A stretch of 64,000 nt of DNA from Cladorrhinum sp. PSN259 (Eukaryota; Ascomycota; Sordariomycetes; Sordariales; Podosporaceae): positions 930,001 through 994,000 of the forward strand of contig MU867064.1 of the NCBI GenBank assembly GCA_033725935.1, given 5' to 3'. The stretch's first letter is position 1; each line of letters begins with the position of its first letter. Below the pieces are notes generated by a model that did no database searches, was not told the DNA's origin, and saw only the letters and a program-made list of their open reading frames with translations. Both the position numbers and the translations under genes were made by a program. Positions 21,743 through 31,848 of this stretch are shown here, piece by piece.

Positions 21743-24523
21743 TTAAATGAACCCGGTCCCAAAAGAATCCACCTTGTGATTGTTATTATCATGACCCGTA
21801 GAAGTCCCCGGCCGTTTGACTTCTCTAATGCTCGGTCCCCTCGCCATTCCGATGCCCATAAAAGAAGCCGCATCATCATCATTCGGCGACAACAATTCCG
21901 GAAACCTAGAGATGAGTGACGGCGACGCCGCCAACCCGCTGCTGGTGAAACCCGACGAAGTCGACGGACGTCCGTCATTAAGTGCGAGAGTCGGCAGAGC
22001 CGACCTCAACGGAGGAGTCAGCAGGCTTGCCTTTGGCAGAGTTTGGTCCCGCGAAGAAGCATCCGGGGAAAAATTGAACGTGAGGTCGAGGCGGGGTGGG
22101 ACATTTGGCCGGCTGAACTTGGCTTCCTCTTGCTGTTCGGACTGTGGTAGACCGGCAGCTGGTGCCGTTTCTGACGTTGGAGACGACAGGGGCCAGTTTG
22201 ATGAATCAGGCGTCAGAGGTGTCGAGAGCCCCGCGCCAAAGTCAAAGTTGAAGCCAGTATCGATGACTGGGTTGGGGCGACTGGTATTAGGAGTGAGGGC
22301 AGGTGTTGGATGGCTTGGCTCAAGCTTCCAATCTTGATGACCGAGCTGCGGAGTATTAGAGTGGGGGGATGTTGGAGAGGTTTGAGAATCGTTGCGAACA
22401 CGGGAAACATTTGTCGTTCGTAATGGGTTTTGTGGTTCGGGTACAAGCTCCGCAATCGTAACGCCCATCGGTGAGGGAATGCGCAAGGGAGCAGGGTGAA
22501 TAGAAAGCATAGGCTTCTCATTCTCCTCATCATCCTCGGCACCGGCGCTATAGTAACTGCTGGTGCTGCTCGTCCTTCGTTCGTCCTCTGGAGATTGTGG
22601 TGGCGGCATTTCCTCCACCTTTGCTGCTTGTTGGGCCAGAAGCGACTGCTCCAGCTCTTCGATCTTCATTGATAAGCTGTGATGTCCAGGCACGTTCAAT
22701 GCCGGCAGAGTGTCTCGCTTAGCAGCCACATCTCGGATAACTGCCTTGGGTGCAAGCGGGTTCATAAAATCGTCTGTCATCGATGACCTAGCAGTTGATG
22801 TTGGCGTTGATGCTGTCGGCGATGTTAAAGAAGATATGAGCGGCTTTGGCGGGGCCTGCTCAGTAGCTGGGGTCTCTGGCGCATCATCTGGGAAGGCGTG
22901 AGGCTGCATAGGAGGAGCATCGGGGCGTTGTGGTTGAGGACCATTTCTTGAAGTCCCAGAAGTCTGCAAAGGATGTCCCATACTTCCCGGTGGCCTCTGA
23001 GCAGGGCTCTCGGATCGGGGTCCATAAGGTCCAGGACCGCGTAGGCCGGGGCCGCGGAAGGGGCCTTGTGGAAAAGGCCCAGTATTCTGTGGACCGCCCC
23101 CAGGGGGAAGAGGCCCACGAAGATGCGGACCTCGAGCATGAGGCGGGCCTTGAGAAAGAGGACCATAGGGACTTTGATGGGGCGGCCCACGATGACCTTG
23201 AGAATGGGGAGGGCCATGAGGACCGTGCCGTTGAGAAGGAGAACCATGCCGGGGAGGTCCTTGGGGAGGACCATAGGGAGGGCGCTGGGACGGAGAACCG
23301 TGTCTAGGAGGCCCAGGAGAGCCATGTCGAGGTGGTCCTTGAGAAGGACCCCTAGAATATGGACCATGTGGATGAGGGCCTTGCGGCCCATGGGGGCCGT
23401 GAGAACCGTAAGGACCAGGACCAGGACGGCCCCGAGGAGCATTGAGATCTTGAGGGTCCTGGTGACGAGTATTCTGGTGCGCTTGACCAACCGGCCCGTT
23501 CGGACGAGTGCACATAGAAGGACCTTCTGGGCGTCCGTTGGAGCTATCGCTAGCCGGGGGGTGTGGGCCCTGACGGGACGGGCCTTGCCCTGGAGGCTGT
23601 GGAAGAGACTGAGTTGGAGGGCCAGTCGGAGGTGGCCCTTGATGAACAGGCGACGGGCCGTTTCCGCGCATTCCGTTCCGACTATCTGGTCTTTGGTCAA
23701 CGTTGCCCCTAAAGACGGGTCCTTGCGGCTTTGGGGGTTCAGACTTGAGTTCGAGCTCTGGCTGCGATCGTGTGGGCGGTTGCGTCTGTGGTTGCCCTGG
23801 AGATGCTGGCCTCGGCGCCAGAATAGTTTCCGCTGACCTCTGGCGTTCTAATCTCTCCGGCTCGAGTGCTGCCGTTTCCTTCTGCTTCTCGGCCTCTTCC
23901 CTGTTGACAGAATTTATTACTGCATCGGCAATGCTTTCAGCTTCTTTGGCGAGGTCCAGTTCCCCAGTACCAGGGTCCGCGGTAGATATCGGCGGTAATC
24001 TCATGCTTTGTTGTCCAGGGGGTGGTGTGGACGTTGCTCTCATGAAATGGACATCCAATGGATTCACCCAGGGTTTACTTTTTCCGCTAGGCGTGCCAGG
24101 CCGCGATACAGGCCGCGATACAAACCCAGGCGCCGGCAACGCCAGACTAGCCACCGATCCATTGTTTTCGCCAAATCGCGTCCGTAGGTTCAGCTCAGAA
24201 GCATTCGTCCTGAGGTGGAGGCTGCTTGGAGTGCCGGATCGGACCGGCGGCACGTTTCCTAGGTCGAACATGCTCGCAGCAGCAAGGTTGTGCGTATCGG
24301 CCGTCGCATATGGAGACCTCCCCGGTTGAGGGGTGCCCGCTCGGGAAACGGATCGGATGCTGCCATTGATGACGCCGGTAGTTTTTGGATTCAGGCCGAA
24401 GAATTGACCCTCACCGAGTGTGTTCTGATCGATACGCTTCGGCAGCTGCGGCTCCTTGGTCTCGGGCTTGTTTTCGGTTTTCTTTTTCTTGTCCTTGAAT
24501 TTGAGGCCGAAGAAGGACACCAT
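21743..24523 (-). CDS. 926-residue Pro/Gly/His-rich protein with a basic N-terminus, function unknown
   Basis: Single exon. It begins MVSFFGLKFKDKKKKTEN, a hydrophobic patch followed by lysines that could bind membrane or act in nuclear import. Then come Ser/Pro-rich stretches with repeated SRxGTP motifs (SRAGTPQPG, SRPGTPSG), which look like phosphosites. WVNPLDVHF (about 153-161) is the most protein-like segment. Residues about 275-530 are a run of imperfect repeats built from GPPRHGSP and GPHGP units. Two short helices follow (MKIEELEQSLLAQQAAKVEEMPP at about 618-640). The C-terminus is again Ser/Pro/Thr-rich. No enzyme motif is visible. I know similar hypothetical proteins in filamentous fungi but no function. 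Confidence 0.75.
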   Translation of the reverse strand: MVSFFGLKFKDKKKKTENKPETKEPQLPKRIDQNTLGEGQFFGLNPKTTGVINGSIRSVSRAGTPQPGRSPYATADTHNLAAASMFDLGNVPPVRSGTPSSLHLRTNASELNLRTRFGENNGSVASLALPAPGFVSRPVSRPGTPSGKSKPWVNPLDVHFMRATSTPPPGQQSMRLPPISTADPGTGELDLAKEAESIADAVINSVNREEAEKQKETAALEPERLERQRSAETILAPRPASPGQPQTQPPTRSQPELELKSEPPKPQGPVFRGNVDQRPDSRNGMRGNGPSPVHQGPPPTGPPTQSLPQPPGQGPSRQGPHPPASDSSNGRPEGPSMCTRPNGPVGQAHQNTRHQDPQDLNAPRGRPGPGPYGSHGPHGPQGPHPHGPYSRGPSQGPPRHGSPGPPRHGSPSQRPPYGPPQGPPRHGSPSQRHGPHGPPHSQGHRGPPHQSPYGPLSQGPPHARGPHLRGPLPPGGGPQNTGPFPQGPFRGPGLRGPGPYGPRSESPAQRPPGSMGHPLQTSGTSRNGPQPQRPDAPPMQPHAFPDDAPETPATEQAPPKPLISSLTSPTASTPTSTARSSMTDDFMNPLAPKAVIRDVAAKRDTLPALNVPGHHSLSMKIEELEQSLLAQQAAKVEEMPPPQSPEDERRTSSTSSYYSAGAEDDEENEKPMLSIHPAPLRIPSPMGVTIAELVPEPQNPLRTTNVSRVRNDSQTSPTSPHSNTPQLGHQDWKLEPSHPTPALTPNTSRPNPVIDTGFNFDFGAGLSTPLTPDSSNWPLSSPTSETAPAAGLPQSEQQEEAKFSRPNVPPRLDLTFNFSPDASSRDQTLPKASLLTPPLRSALPTLALNDGRPSTSSGFTSSGLAASPSLISRFPELLSPNDDDAASFMGIGMARGPSIREVKRPGTSTGHDNNNHKVDSFGTGFI

Positions 24524-25975
24524 TGTGAACGAGCGGCTGGTCGATATACTGGGGAAAGGTCAGGACGGATCTGGAGGGATTCCTGGGTGGACTAATACCT
24601 ACACTATCGGCCCAAATATGGAGTAATGCTACCTTCTGATTTGAGGCGTATATCTCAATCAGCCCGCGGGGTACGACAGAGATCACCTGGAATTTCCCAA
24701 CAATGTTTCCTTTCACAGGAAGAGCATTTCGGCTATATAAAGAACAGAAACAGTCCGGCCAACGGTGGCTGATCGCCGTCCGAGCACTCGGTCGAATGCT
24801 TCAAAAAGGGGCAACGTGGGGTTGCAGGTCTCGGCGGGAGAGATAGGGAAAAAAAGAGAGACAAGAGAGAGACAAGAGAGAGACACGCAAGATGGCTACT
24901 GTGATAAGGAGTGACACAGCAATAAAACGAAGGTTAAAAATGGCTCACAGCAGCAGAACAGAGCTAAGGATGAGAGGAATGGCGACAGAAATGAGAGAAT
25001 GGTCCCGCATCTTTTTTCAGATTTTGGGACGCCAGGGCTACGCGCCTGTGGAGATGATTCGCGGGAGCCCGGGAGACTGACAAGCGCTAGTAAAAGGAGG
25101 CCCTGGCTGATCAACGAACCAGGAGTCCCTGTCACCTGCAGTCCGCTGTTGTGGGCTGTTCTTGAAAGGTGTGATTGACCGTGAATGCCATCGATTACAA
25201 CGAAGATAACACGCCAGACCAAGCCGCAAGCTTCGGAGGATTCGAGACGCCAGATTCCACGAGTCCCAATTTGCGAAACCAGCAACCAAGAAGTCGCGAG
25301 TCTGTTGTGGTGGTAATTGCTGTTTCCAAGAGGGAAGGAGCCACAGTCGGCTATCGGATGGGATATGCAGGGGAAGCGGGGACCGATTGGTCGATGCGTC
25401 AGTGCGGCAACCACTTTTCAGGGGTATAGAGAAGAAGCTTCGAATGACGTCCTCGGGTTCTGGTCTTTTCAAAGTCCGGTTCTGTGTAACATTGCAAGTG
25501 GCCATCCGCCCGTTCAGTGAAGCGAGAGAAAAACGGGTAATGCTGCACTCGCAAGGCACGCTGCAGCTGTCAAACTTGTTCTTCTCCAGTTCCAATGTGG
25601 GGTTTGAGTGGGAGACACTGGAAATGGAACGTGGAATCAATAGTTCTGCCGTGAGGCTGCCTGGGCAGCTGAACTGCTGCTGCCGGATGCATGTGGTCTG
25701 TGTCTGTACTGTGCAGCACATCATCCGCTGCTTCCATCGGTTTGATGAGATTAGATTCAGCTGTGCCCACCTTGTTCGCTATCAATCGGTAATGCTCCAT
25801 AATAAGACCTAGATCACTGTAATCGAAGATCCGGAAAGCGTTCTCCCAGATCCAAGATTTGATCGAGAGATGGGATCTTGGCAGACAGGGTGTTTGTGGA
25901 AACGATCATCATAATATCCATGTCTATGTCGCTGAATACATTCTAATAAACACAAGCAGCCGCCTGAAATAGATC
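24524..25975. other. Gene-free stretch, 1.45 kb
   Basis: Contains the leader and promoter of the Pro/Gly/His-rich protein (minus strand), including an AG-repeat leader near 24841-24885. The 3' side of the MFS gene follows. Frames here have no motif. Confidence 0.5.
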
Positions 25976-27723
25976 TCAGCACACGGGTTCCGCTGATGAA
26001 TTTCGGGGGCTTGGTAACCGGAATATCCATAGGATCGTGCAGGATATTGTAAAGAACGATCCCGCCGTCACGAATGGCAGCCCGACCCACGGTCCGCCAA
26101 GCTCCAGTCCAACACTCAGGCTTTTCGCCAGCAGAGGGCCAGCCATCGTTAAACCAGCCGTCTCCATGAGTCCCACCAGCGTGTTCATGATGCCGATGTG
26201 TTGCTCTTCCACCAAGCTGTTGAGTAGGCTCCGAATCAGGGGCGTGAGTCCCGATCCAAGAGCAAACCAAACCAGTCCAATACAGAATAGAGATCCGTTT
26301 GCTGCTGATGCGATGATCAGACATCCAACTATCGCAATCATCACTGACCACCGCGCGAGCCATAGGTCCTTTCCCATGCCCGTCATCCCGAGGCGATGTA
26401 GGCAGAACCAGCTTGCGAGTGGGGTCAGCACTAGCAGCGTTACCAGGCTAACCACACTGCGAATCGCCAATATGAAGGAAGCGTCACTCCAGCTCCAGCC
26501 GTAACGTTCCGTGGCATATTGAAGCAGCACCTCCCCGACGAAACGGCCCAGCATGATGAAGGCGACTGACATCATCAAGAAAACGAAGCTCTTGTTGCCG
26601 AGGATGAAGCAAGAAACGTCCCCAAGTCCGACATGGACTTTATCCCAGAGCTTGCTGACGTCCGGTAGGCTCGACTCTTCATGGCTGTCGGCCTTGTGGT
26701 CGTGTACATGCAGGGTCTCCGGGAAGGCCCACAGCACCAAATAAGCCACGGCAAAACATGCAAGAGAACCCATCAGCGGATACCATGGGTCTCCAATCAT
26801 CATCAGACCACCTAGAGGGCCAGCAATCATCTGGGAGGTAAGGAAACAGGCGGTAAGCTGCAGGAAGACGGTTGCCCGCTCACTGACGGGGACCACATCA
26901 GCGAGAACGGTGTACAGCATCGCGGTCAAAATGGTGCTCCCACCACCAATGCTAGTCAGTGTACGTTAGACGATTTTCAATGGGCTAGGTAGGAACGAGA
27001 AACGCCGTGATAGAAAGACTCACATTTGAAATGCCGAGCTGAACCAGACCGTCCAGAGAGGCACAAAATCGGAGAAGTAGTCTGCCGGCTCAAGAGTTAG
27101 CACGACTTGGTAACCCAAATAATCCCGCGCAAGGCCCAAAAAAATCACTTACAAACAAGGTCGGTAAATATCTGCCCCAAGATAACCCCCAGCAAGCTCA
27201 AATAAATGACCGGTTTCCGCCCCCATTTATCCGACACCATACCATATGGAACAGACAACAGAATGCCTGGCAGGCAGTCAAACGTATATCCCCACGCCCT
27301 GATCATAGCCAGCTTTCCCTGCACGTCCGGGGACTTGCAGATCGGGTTGTCGACAAGAAAGACGCCGCCAGCAAAGTGCCGGATGATACCCCCAACGACG
27401 GTGCCCGAGTGACTCGGCAACAGCAGCTCATCTGGGTGCATCTGTCGGCATATGATGCTCTCCATAATCGCGTTGGTGGGAGCGGCCACCATTCCAATGG
27501 CCAGTTCAATAAGGAACAGGATAATGAAGGCCAATAATATGACGGTTGGCCGGAGCTGAGCGCGCAGCACGTTGCCCGGGTCATTGTCCCTGTCGGATGT
27601 CACCTCCTCTGTCTGGCCGGTTGAGCTTTCTGGTAATGAGCCGGGTAGGAGGGGGGTATGCTCAGTGTCGATTTCCACATCGGTGGTGCCCCGGGTATCG
27701 GGAGCTTTCACACCGGCATCCAT
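25976..27723 (-). CDS. Major facilitator superfamily transporter
   Basis: Three exons on the minus strand: 27723-27153, 27081-27024 and 26951-25976. GT-AG joins give 534 residues. The middle exon is only 58 nt and restores LVYYFSDFVPLWTVWFSSAFQIIGGGSTI. The N-terminal 60 residues are hydrophilic and carry a dileucine-like TPLLPG. They are followed by alternating hydrophobic segments, about 12 in total. The loop between helices 2 and 3 carries the MFS motif GMVSDKWGRKP. The central loop has a His/Asp/Glu-rich stretch (HVHDHKADSHEES). Sequence cannot give the substrate. No biosynthetic gene is adjacent, so a secondary-metabolite export role is not supported. Confidence 0.87.
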
Positions 27724-28811
27724 CGCCGGTGATGGTTGGCAGGCCGGGTTGTGTAGATTTAGGACCTCTGTGACGTGCGATGCGGAAAACTAGCGAACTA
27801 CTTCTTCAGAAAACGAACTTTGAAAGTCATCAATCCGTGCTCGGCTGATGAACAAAAGGGAAGCAGACAAGTGGGAAGTGAACGAAAGTCAAGATGAAGA
27901 TTGGGACAGGTTGAAACAACATTCCCGGTGTGGCGCAGGACCACGGGTAATAATGGATATCATCATCACCACCCCTGCCATGATCCAACCTCAGACTCCC
28001 AGCGGAAAAAAGTATGCGCCTCAATTTCTTCTCCAACGCATGTCGACAGACGTGGCCCGGTTGCGGCCCAGTCCCCAGCCCTACCATGCCGTGGCGTGCC
28101 TCTAAAAGCGAGGTAATCCGTCGGGGCAGAGATGAAGAAAGTCGATGATTTTTCCAAGGTTGTTCGTCCGACGTCTCGGATTGACCCCCCACACTCGTGG
28201 ACGCCTGCCTCTTTCAGGTATATTCTAGCCCAAGAACAGGAAGCCATCTCTGCTAACGCGTCTTCGCAATGGTCCGTCGGGTTTAGAGACTATCAATGGG
28301 ATGATGAAAGATATGACGTTGGCAGCAATGAGTTGCGAAAAATAAGAAGCGGTGTTGTGGCTGAACACGTCAGCCCTGATTCGTCCACCACCGCTCTGGT
28401 AATTGAATTGCGACGCCTGTTCCCTCGGCACGCGGCAGGTTTGCGTTACCACTTTTTTTTGGTGCGATACATCAAGATGATCTGCAGCTTGATAAATGGC
28501 CTGCGTATGCCAGTCATCATCCCATAAATGTCGAACAATACCATGAGAAATTTCCAAGTTCCCTTCTTCACCGACACCTTTTGCACCTGTGGTCACGAGA
28601 GGCAGGTCATCGCACAGGGGCCGAATCGGGTGCATTGGCGAACCAGACCGCTGGATCGTGACGGGGACCACTCCCTGGTCGCATTGGCGGACGCCATGTG
28701 GTCCAGCGGATCTCCCGCTAAAGTCCCTTGCGTCCAGGGGGTCGGATAAACAACTGCTCTTCTTTGTCTCGGAGACAACACACTAGATATCAAAAAAGCT
28801 CATGACTTACA
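27724..28811. other. Gene-free stretch, 1.1 kb
   Basis: Leader of the MFS gene and sequence up to the Nudix relic. A 148-codon minus-strand frame (28225-28671) lies here but I recognise nothing in it. The 5' exons expected for the Nudix relic could not be found. Confidence 0.45.
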
Positions 28812-29252
28812 GGCCACCTCTTGATAAGATCGTGAGAGAGCTTCCCGCGGGTCTCACTGATGAGAGCGAGACGGCTGACCAAGCTGCCATTCGAGAGCTG
28901 GAAGAGGAAACCTGCTATGTTGCTGAAGTGTTGGAGACGTCGCCCGTGATGTCCAACGGTAAGCTTCTCTCCTCAAACCCTTTGCTTATCGTCTCTGGAA
29001 TACTGGCTGCTGGCCAGATCCCGGATTTTGAAACACCAATCTGGAAATGGTACATGTTAGTATCGGTATAAATCTCCCACAAAACCAGAACCTTGAACAA
29101 GAGCTTGAGGAAACCTAGTTTATCAAAGTCTTCAACATCAAACTTGCCGACTTGTAGGAGGAATGTATCAGATTAGAGGCCGAAGGGTACGCATCGACGC
29201 AAGGATAGCTAACCTTGCAGAAAGTATTGAATTGCCAGACAGTTCAAATTGA
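28812..29252 (+). pseudogene. Decayed YSA1-type ADP-ribose pyrophosphatase (Nudix)
   Basis: Downstream of an acceptor-like acttacag (ending 28811) the frame reads PPLDKIVRELPAGLTDESE and then RELEEETCY. This is a Nudix box of the YSA1 type in which the usual Gly of EExG is Cys. After ETSPVMSN an intron with GTAAGC (28959) and CCAG (29017) is still recognisable. Across it the frame continues DPGF-stop-NTNLEMVHVS, then LPQNQNLEQELEET-stop-FIKVFNIKLADL-stop-EECIRLEAEGYA. A frameshift then leads to RIDARIANLAESIEL. I see at least three in-frame stops and one frameshift, so it cannot make the enzyme. The 5' part (GVGI and QKQYR region of the family) is missing. Confidence 0.82.
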
Positions 29253-29377
29253 ACTGAAGGGAATGAGGAATGCAAAAAGCTCTAGACAACTTAATAGACT
29301 TGGCCCAAAAATAGGGCAGGAAATAGGGTATAGAACTTGGCTTCCAAAAAAAGAATGGAAGGCTCCAAACCTCTCAC

Positions 29378-30425
29378 TCACAATTTCCCTTCCCTCCGCA
29401 GCCCCTCCCACAGCGCAACAGCCGCCAGCGTCTTCGCATCCCTTGCCCCCTCCTTCCACAAATCCTGCATCTTAACCAGCTTTAACGTAATCCTCTCACC
29501 ATGCTCCCTCAACCCAGTCAACTTGCCCGTCCATTCCTTCAGTTGCTCCCTTGGAACCCTCTTCTCATGCATAAAAATCGGTATATACTCATCGCACGCC
29601 CCGGGCGATGGATACACAGCCTTTGCCAGCCCTTCCGCATCTTCCCTCTTCATATCCTGATCAGTGCCATCGAGAGCCAATTTACTCAAATCAGTGAGTT
29701 CCGAAGCTGGAATCTCCATCCCTAGTTCCTCCTGAATCTCCTTTGCCGCAGCACCCGCGAACGTGCCTTCGTCGTCCACCATCCCGGCTGGCAACTCGAC
29801 AAACTCTAGGCTACCTGCTGCGATGCGAGATTGGACGGTTAGTAGAACGTATCGCTCGTCAGTGTTAGAAGGTTGGTCGTCGGGTATGAGCATAACGAGC
29901 ATGGCCACTGAGGCGCCACGGAGGAAGACTGCGCCGGGGAGGAAGTCTCCTGCTGAGTTGGTGATGTGAGATTGAAGCTTAAGGAACCCAAGGCGTTTTC
30001 CGAAGAGGTCATAGGACTGGATGTTGACCGACTGGAGAGTGTAGGGATCAGAGTGGAAGGGGTGCGATGGGTTGGAGGACTGAAGGGAAAGTGAGCGGGT
30101 TAGGGTTGATAGCCATGTCTGCGGGCTGGTTAGATGGTTAACGGCTCAGGGAGGACATGCAACGACTTACATCGAATGCGCGAAAATTAAGCACAGTTTC
30201 CTGTGTTAGACCTTCGGGCAACGTGATGGGTAATTTGTATTCGGGATGGTGAAAAGTAGATGACATGTTTGCGGCGCTGGTATGGAAACAACGGGACCTG
30301 AAGGTGAGTTGGGTGAAGATGAGGGAGGGTGATGACAGGTGACGTGCGATTGATGATCTAGCTTGGTAGAAAATCGAGAAAATAATCGGCATGAAGCATA
30401 GGGTCAATATAAACCAGCTACGCAT
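29378..30425 (-). CDS. Nudix hydrolase of the ADP-sugar pyrophosphatase (NUDX14-like) type
   Basis: Two exons, 30425-30171 and 30118-29378 (GTAAGT, GCAG), giving 331 residues in phase. The Nudix region is VELPAGMVDDEG followed by AAAKEIQEELGMEIP. The catalytic EExxEE-like helix is present. The first Glu of the strict consensus is replaced by Gly and the Arg by Lys, as in plant NUDX14-type ADP-sugar pyrophosphatases. The N-terminus has a hydrophobic then Arg/Ser-rich leader (MRSWFILTLCFMP, then FRSRCFHTSAA). It could target mitochondria if Met1 is used. Met54 (MSSTFHHPEYKLP) is an equally good start and would make a cytosolic form. It probably hydrolyses ADP-ribose or ADP-glucose; substrate not proven. 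Confidence 0.82.
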
Positions 30426-31249
30426 TACGAGGATTATGCAACTTTGCAGTTGGAGCCCTCACTCATATGGGATTGGTGTTTGCAGATTATTGTTTTGTTG
30501 AAATGCGGGAGACATCCATTCCAGATAGAAACTATCTAGTGGTTCAGCCCTGAAAGCTTGTTGGGTCTTCTACAGCTGCCGGGGTCACACAATCTTGGCA
30601 CGTCCGCCTGGTGGTCAAAACAACCTTTTAAGACGCCTTACGCAATGCCTGCCACAAAGCCTCTTCAGATCTGAACTCTTAATATCATGAATTTGAAAGA
30701 TTTTGCAAACAAATTCTAGCATGATAATAAAACTGACACAACGAGTGGATCAGCCAGGCACCAATTCTGCAAATGTTTCTCACAACTAGCCCCTCGCAAT
30801 CTTTTCTCAAAATATTCATCTGATATCAACAACGGAAGGGTCGAGTTTAAGCTGCCACCCAGATCCCGCTGCCTTGATGACCATGTCCTTGTTCAAAGTG
30901 AAGGATAGCCTTGCAGAGAACAAGATCAAAGCGCAAATGGTTGCATCGTGCTATATGGCGTCATGGTATAACTGAATTTGGCGAACCAACATTGAAGAGA
31001 AGTGAGCGTTTTCGGGCATGTTCGTGAGCTAAAATACATACGAGCGAAATTATGTGTCTCGAAGACTGATCTTGGGGCCTTTGAAAGACAATCTTCATGT
31101 TAGCAATCAGAATAATTCATTGATGTGTTAGTTCATGCTCATCGTGGATACTATTTTCTAAAGGAACCACCTAACTGCTACTAGTTTGTTCTTTCAGGTT
31201 TCATGTAACGGAGTTCATATTAAGACTCGGTGTTCTTTCTCTGTAACGT
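30426..31249. other. Gene-free, AT-leaning stretch, 0.8 kb
   Basis: Promoter side of the Nudix gene and then anonymous sequence leading into the fragment island. No motif seen. Confidence 0.45.
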
Positions 31250-31408
31250 CTGCTCGAGCACTGCGCCAAGATGGGCATGGACACCTCGTCTAAGTTTGTT
31301 TTCTATCACAGCGATATGGGCCCAACAAACATCCTTGTCGATCCCGCCATGCAACCGATTCAGCAGTTTGTATATACACACGCAAGAATGCGACGGACTC
31401 CGCCATGA
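31250..31408 (+). pseudogene. Fragment of an APH-type (aminoglycoside phosphotransferase-like) kinase
   Basis: One frame reads LLEHCAKMGMDTSSKFVFYH and then SDMGPTNILVDPAM. The HSDxxxxNILVD core is the catalytic-loop motif of the APH/choline-kinase-like fold, widespread in fungi as hypothetical proteins. The Asp and Asn are in place. The following metal-binding IDWE motif is absent and the frame ends at a TGA (31406-31408). Upstream sequence is broken by stops. Only about 50 codons survive, so this is a gene scrap. Confidence 0.5.
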
Positions 31409-31604
31409 TTATCGACGCCAGTACGCTCACCGTTTCCACAACAACCTCACGCACCGGCACCCGGATTTCGATTCCCGTGACTACGGATATTCTAAGTTCT
31501 GCGATCTGATTACCGCAACATCATGGTTCGACATCCGCCGAGAGAGCAACGGTGGACCCATCTACATTCGGGCCAAGGGCCAGACGCACGCGACCTCCAA
31601 CTGA
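31386..31604 (+). pseudogene. Fragment of a LOTUS/OST-HTH domain protein
   Basis: In another frame, overlapping the end of the kinase scrap, the sequence reads LRHDYRRQYAHRFHNN, then HRHPDFDSRDYGYSKFCDLI, then FDIRRESNGGPIYIRAKG. This is the winged-helix pattern of an OST-HTH/LOTUS domain as found C-terminal to NYN nuclease domains in fungi. No NYN nuclease domain is visible upstream and no start or splice supports a full gene. I call it a relic of about 70 codons joined to unrelated sequence. Confidence 0.55.
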
Positions 31605-31848
31605 TCATCACTTGATCACTTCCTCAGCACGGCCATCCAGGAGACGGACGCATCGCTTGATGTTACGACAGCAAATCTATCCTGGCAATTTGAATGGGGT
31701 TGATCCGGGAATTCATTCCTTACTGTTGCCAAACAAGAGCAGACAGATTGTTGCGACCACCATCCCCGAATATACTTGAGTCACTTAGCGAATTGATATA
31801 GAAAACCATGATCGTTGCCCTCTGTTGCTCCTTCCCGGGTTCATTGTT
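31605..31848. other. Spacer between relics
   Basis: No gene or motif seen; it links the LOTUS scrap to the 3' end of the DUF7924 relic. Confidence 0.4.

Noticed and set aside
23066..23836. Long frames antisense to, and in another frame of, the Pro/Gly/His-rich gene
   Set aside because: They are by-products of the G/C-rich repeat composition; Arg/Leu/Met-rich translations have no protein-like pattern.
28225..28671. 148-codon minus-strand frame between the MFS gene and the Nudix relic
   Set aside because: It has a few protein-like segments but I cannot assign a family, find splice-supported neighbours or confirm a start; left out of the gene list.
25976..30425. Possible secondary-metabolite cluster around the MFS transporter
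   Set aside because: No synthase, terpene cyclase, P450 or pathway regulator nearby; neighbours are a Nudix enzyme and relics.
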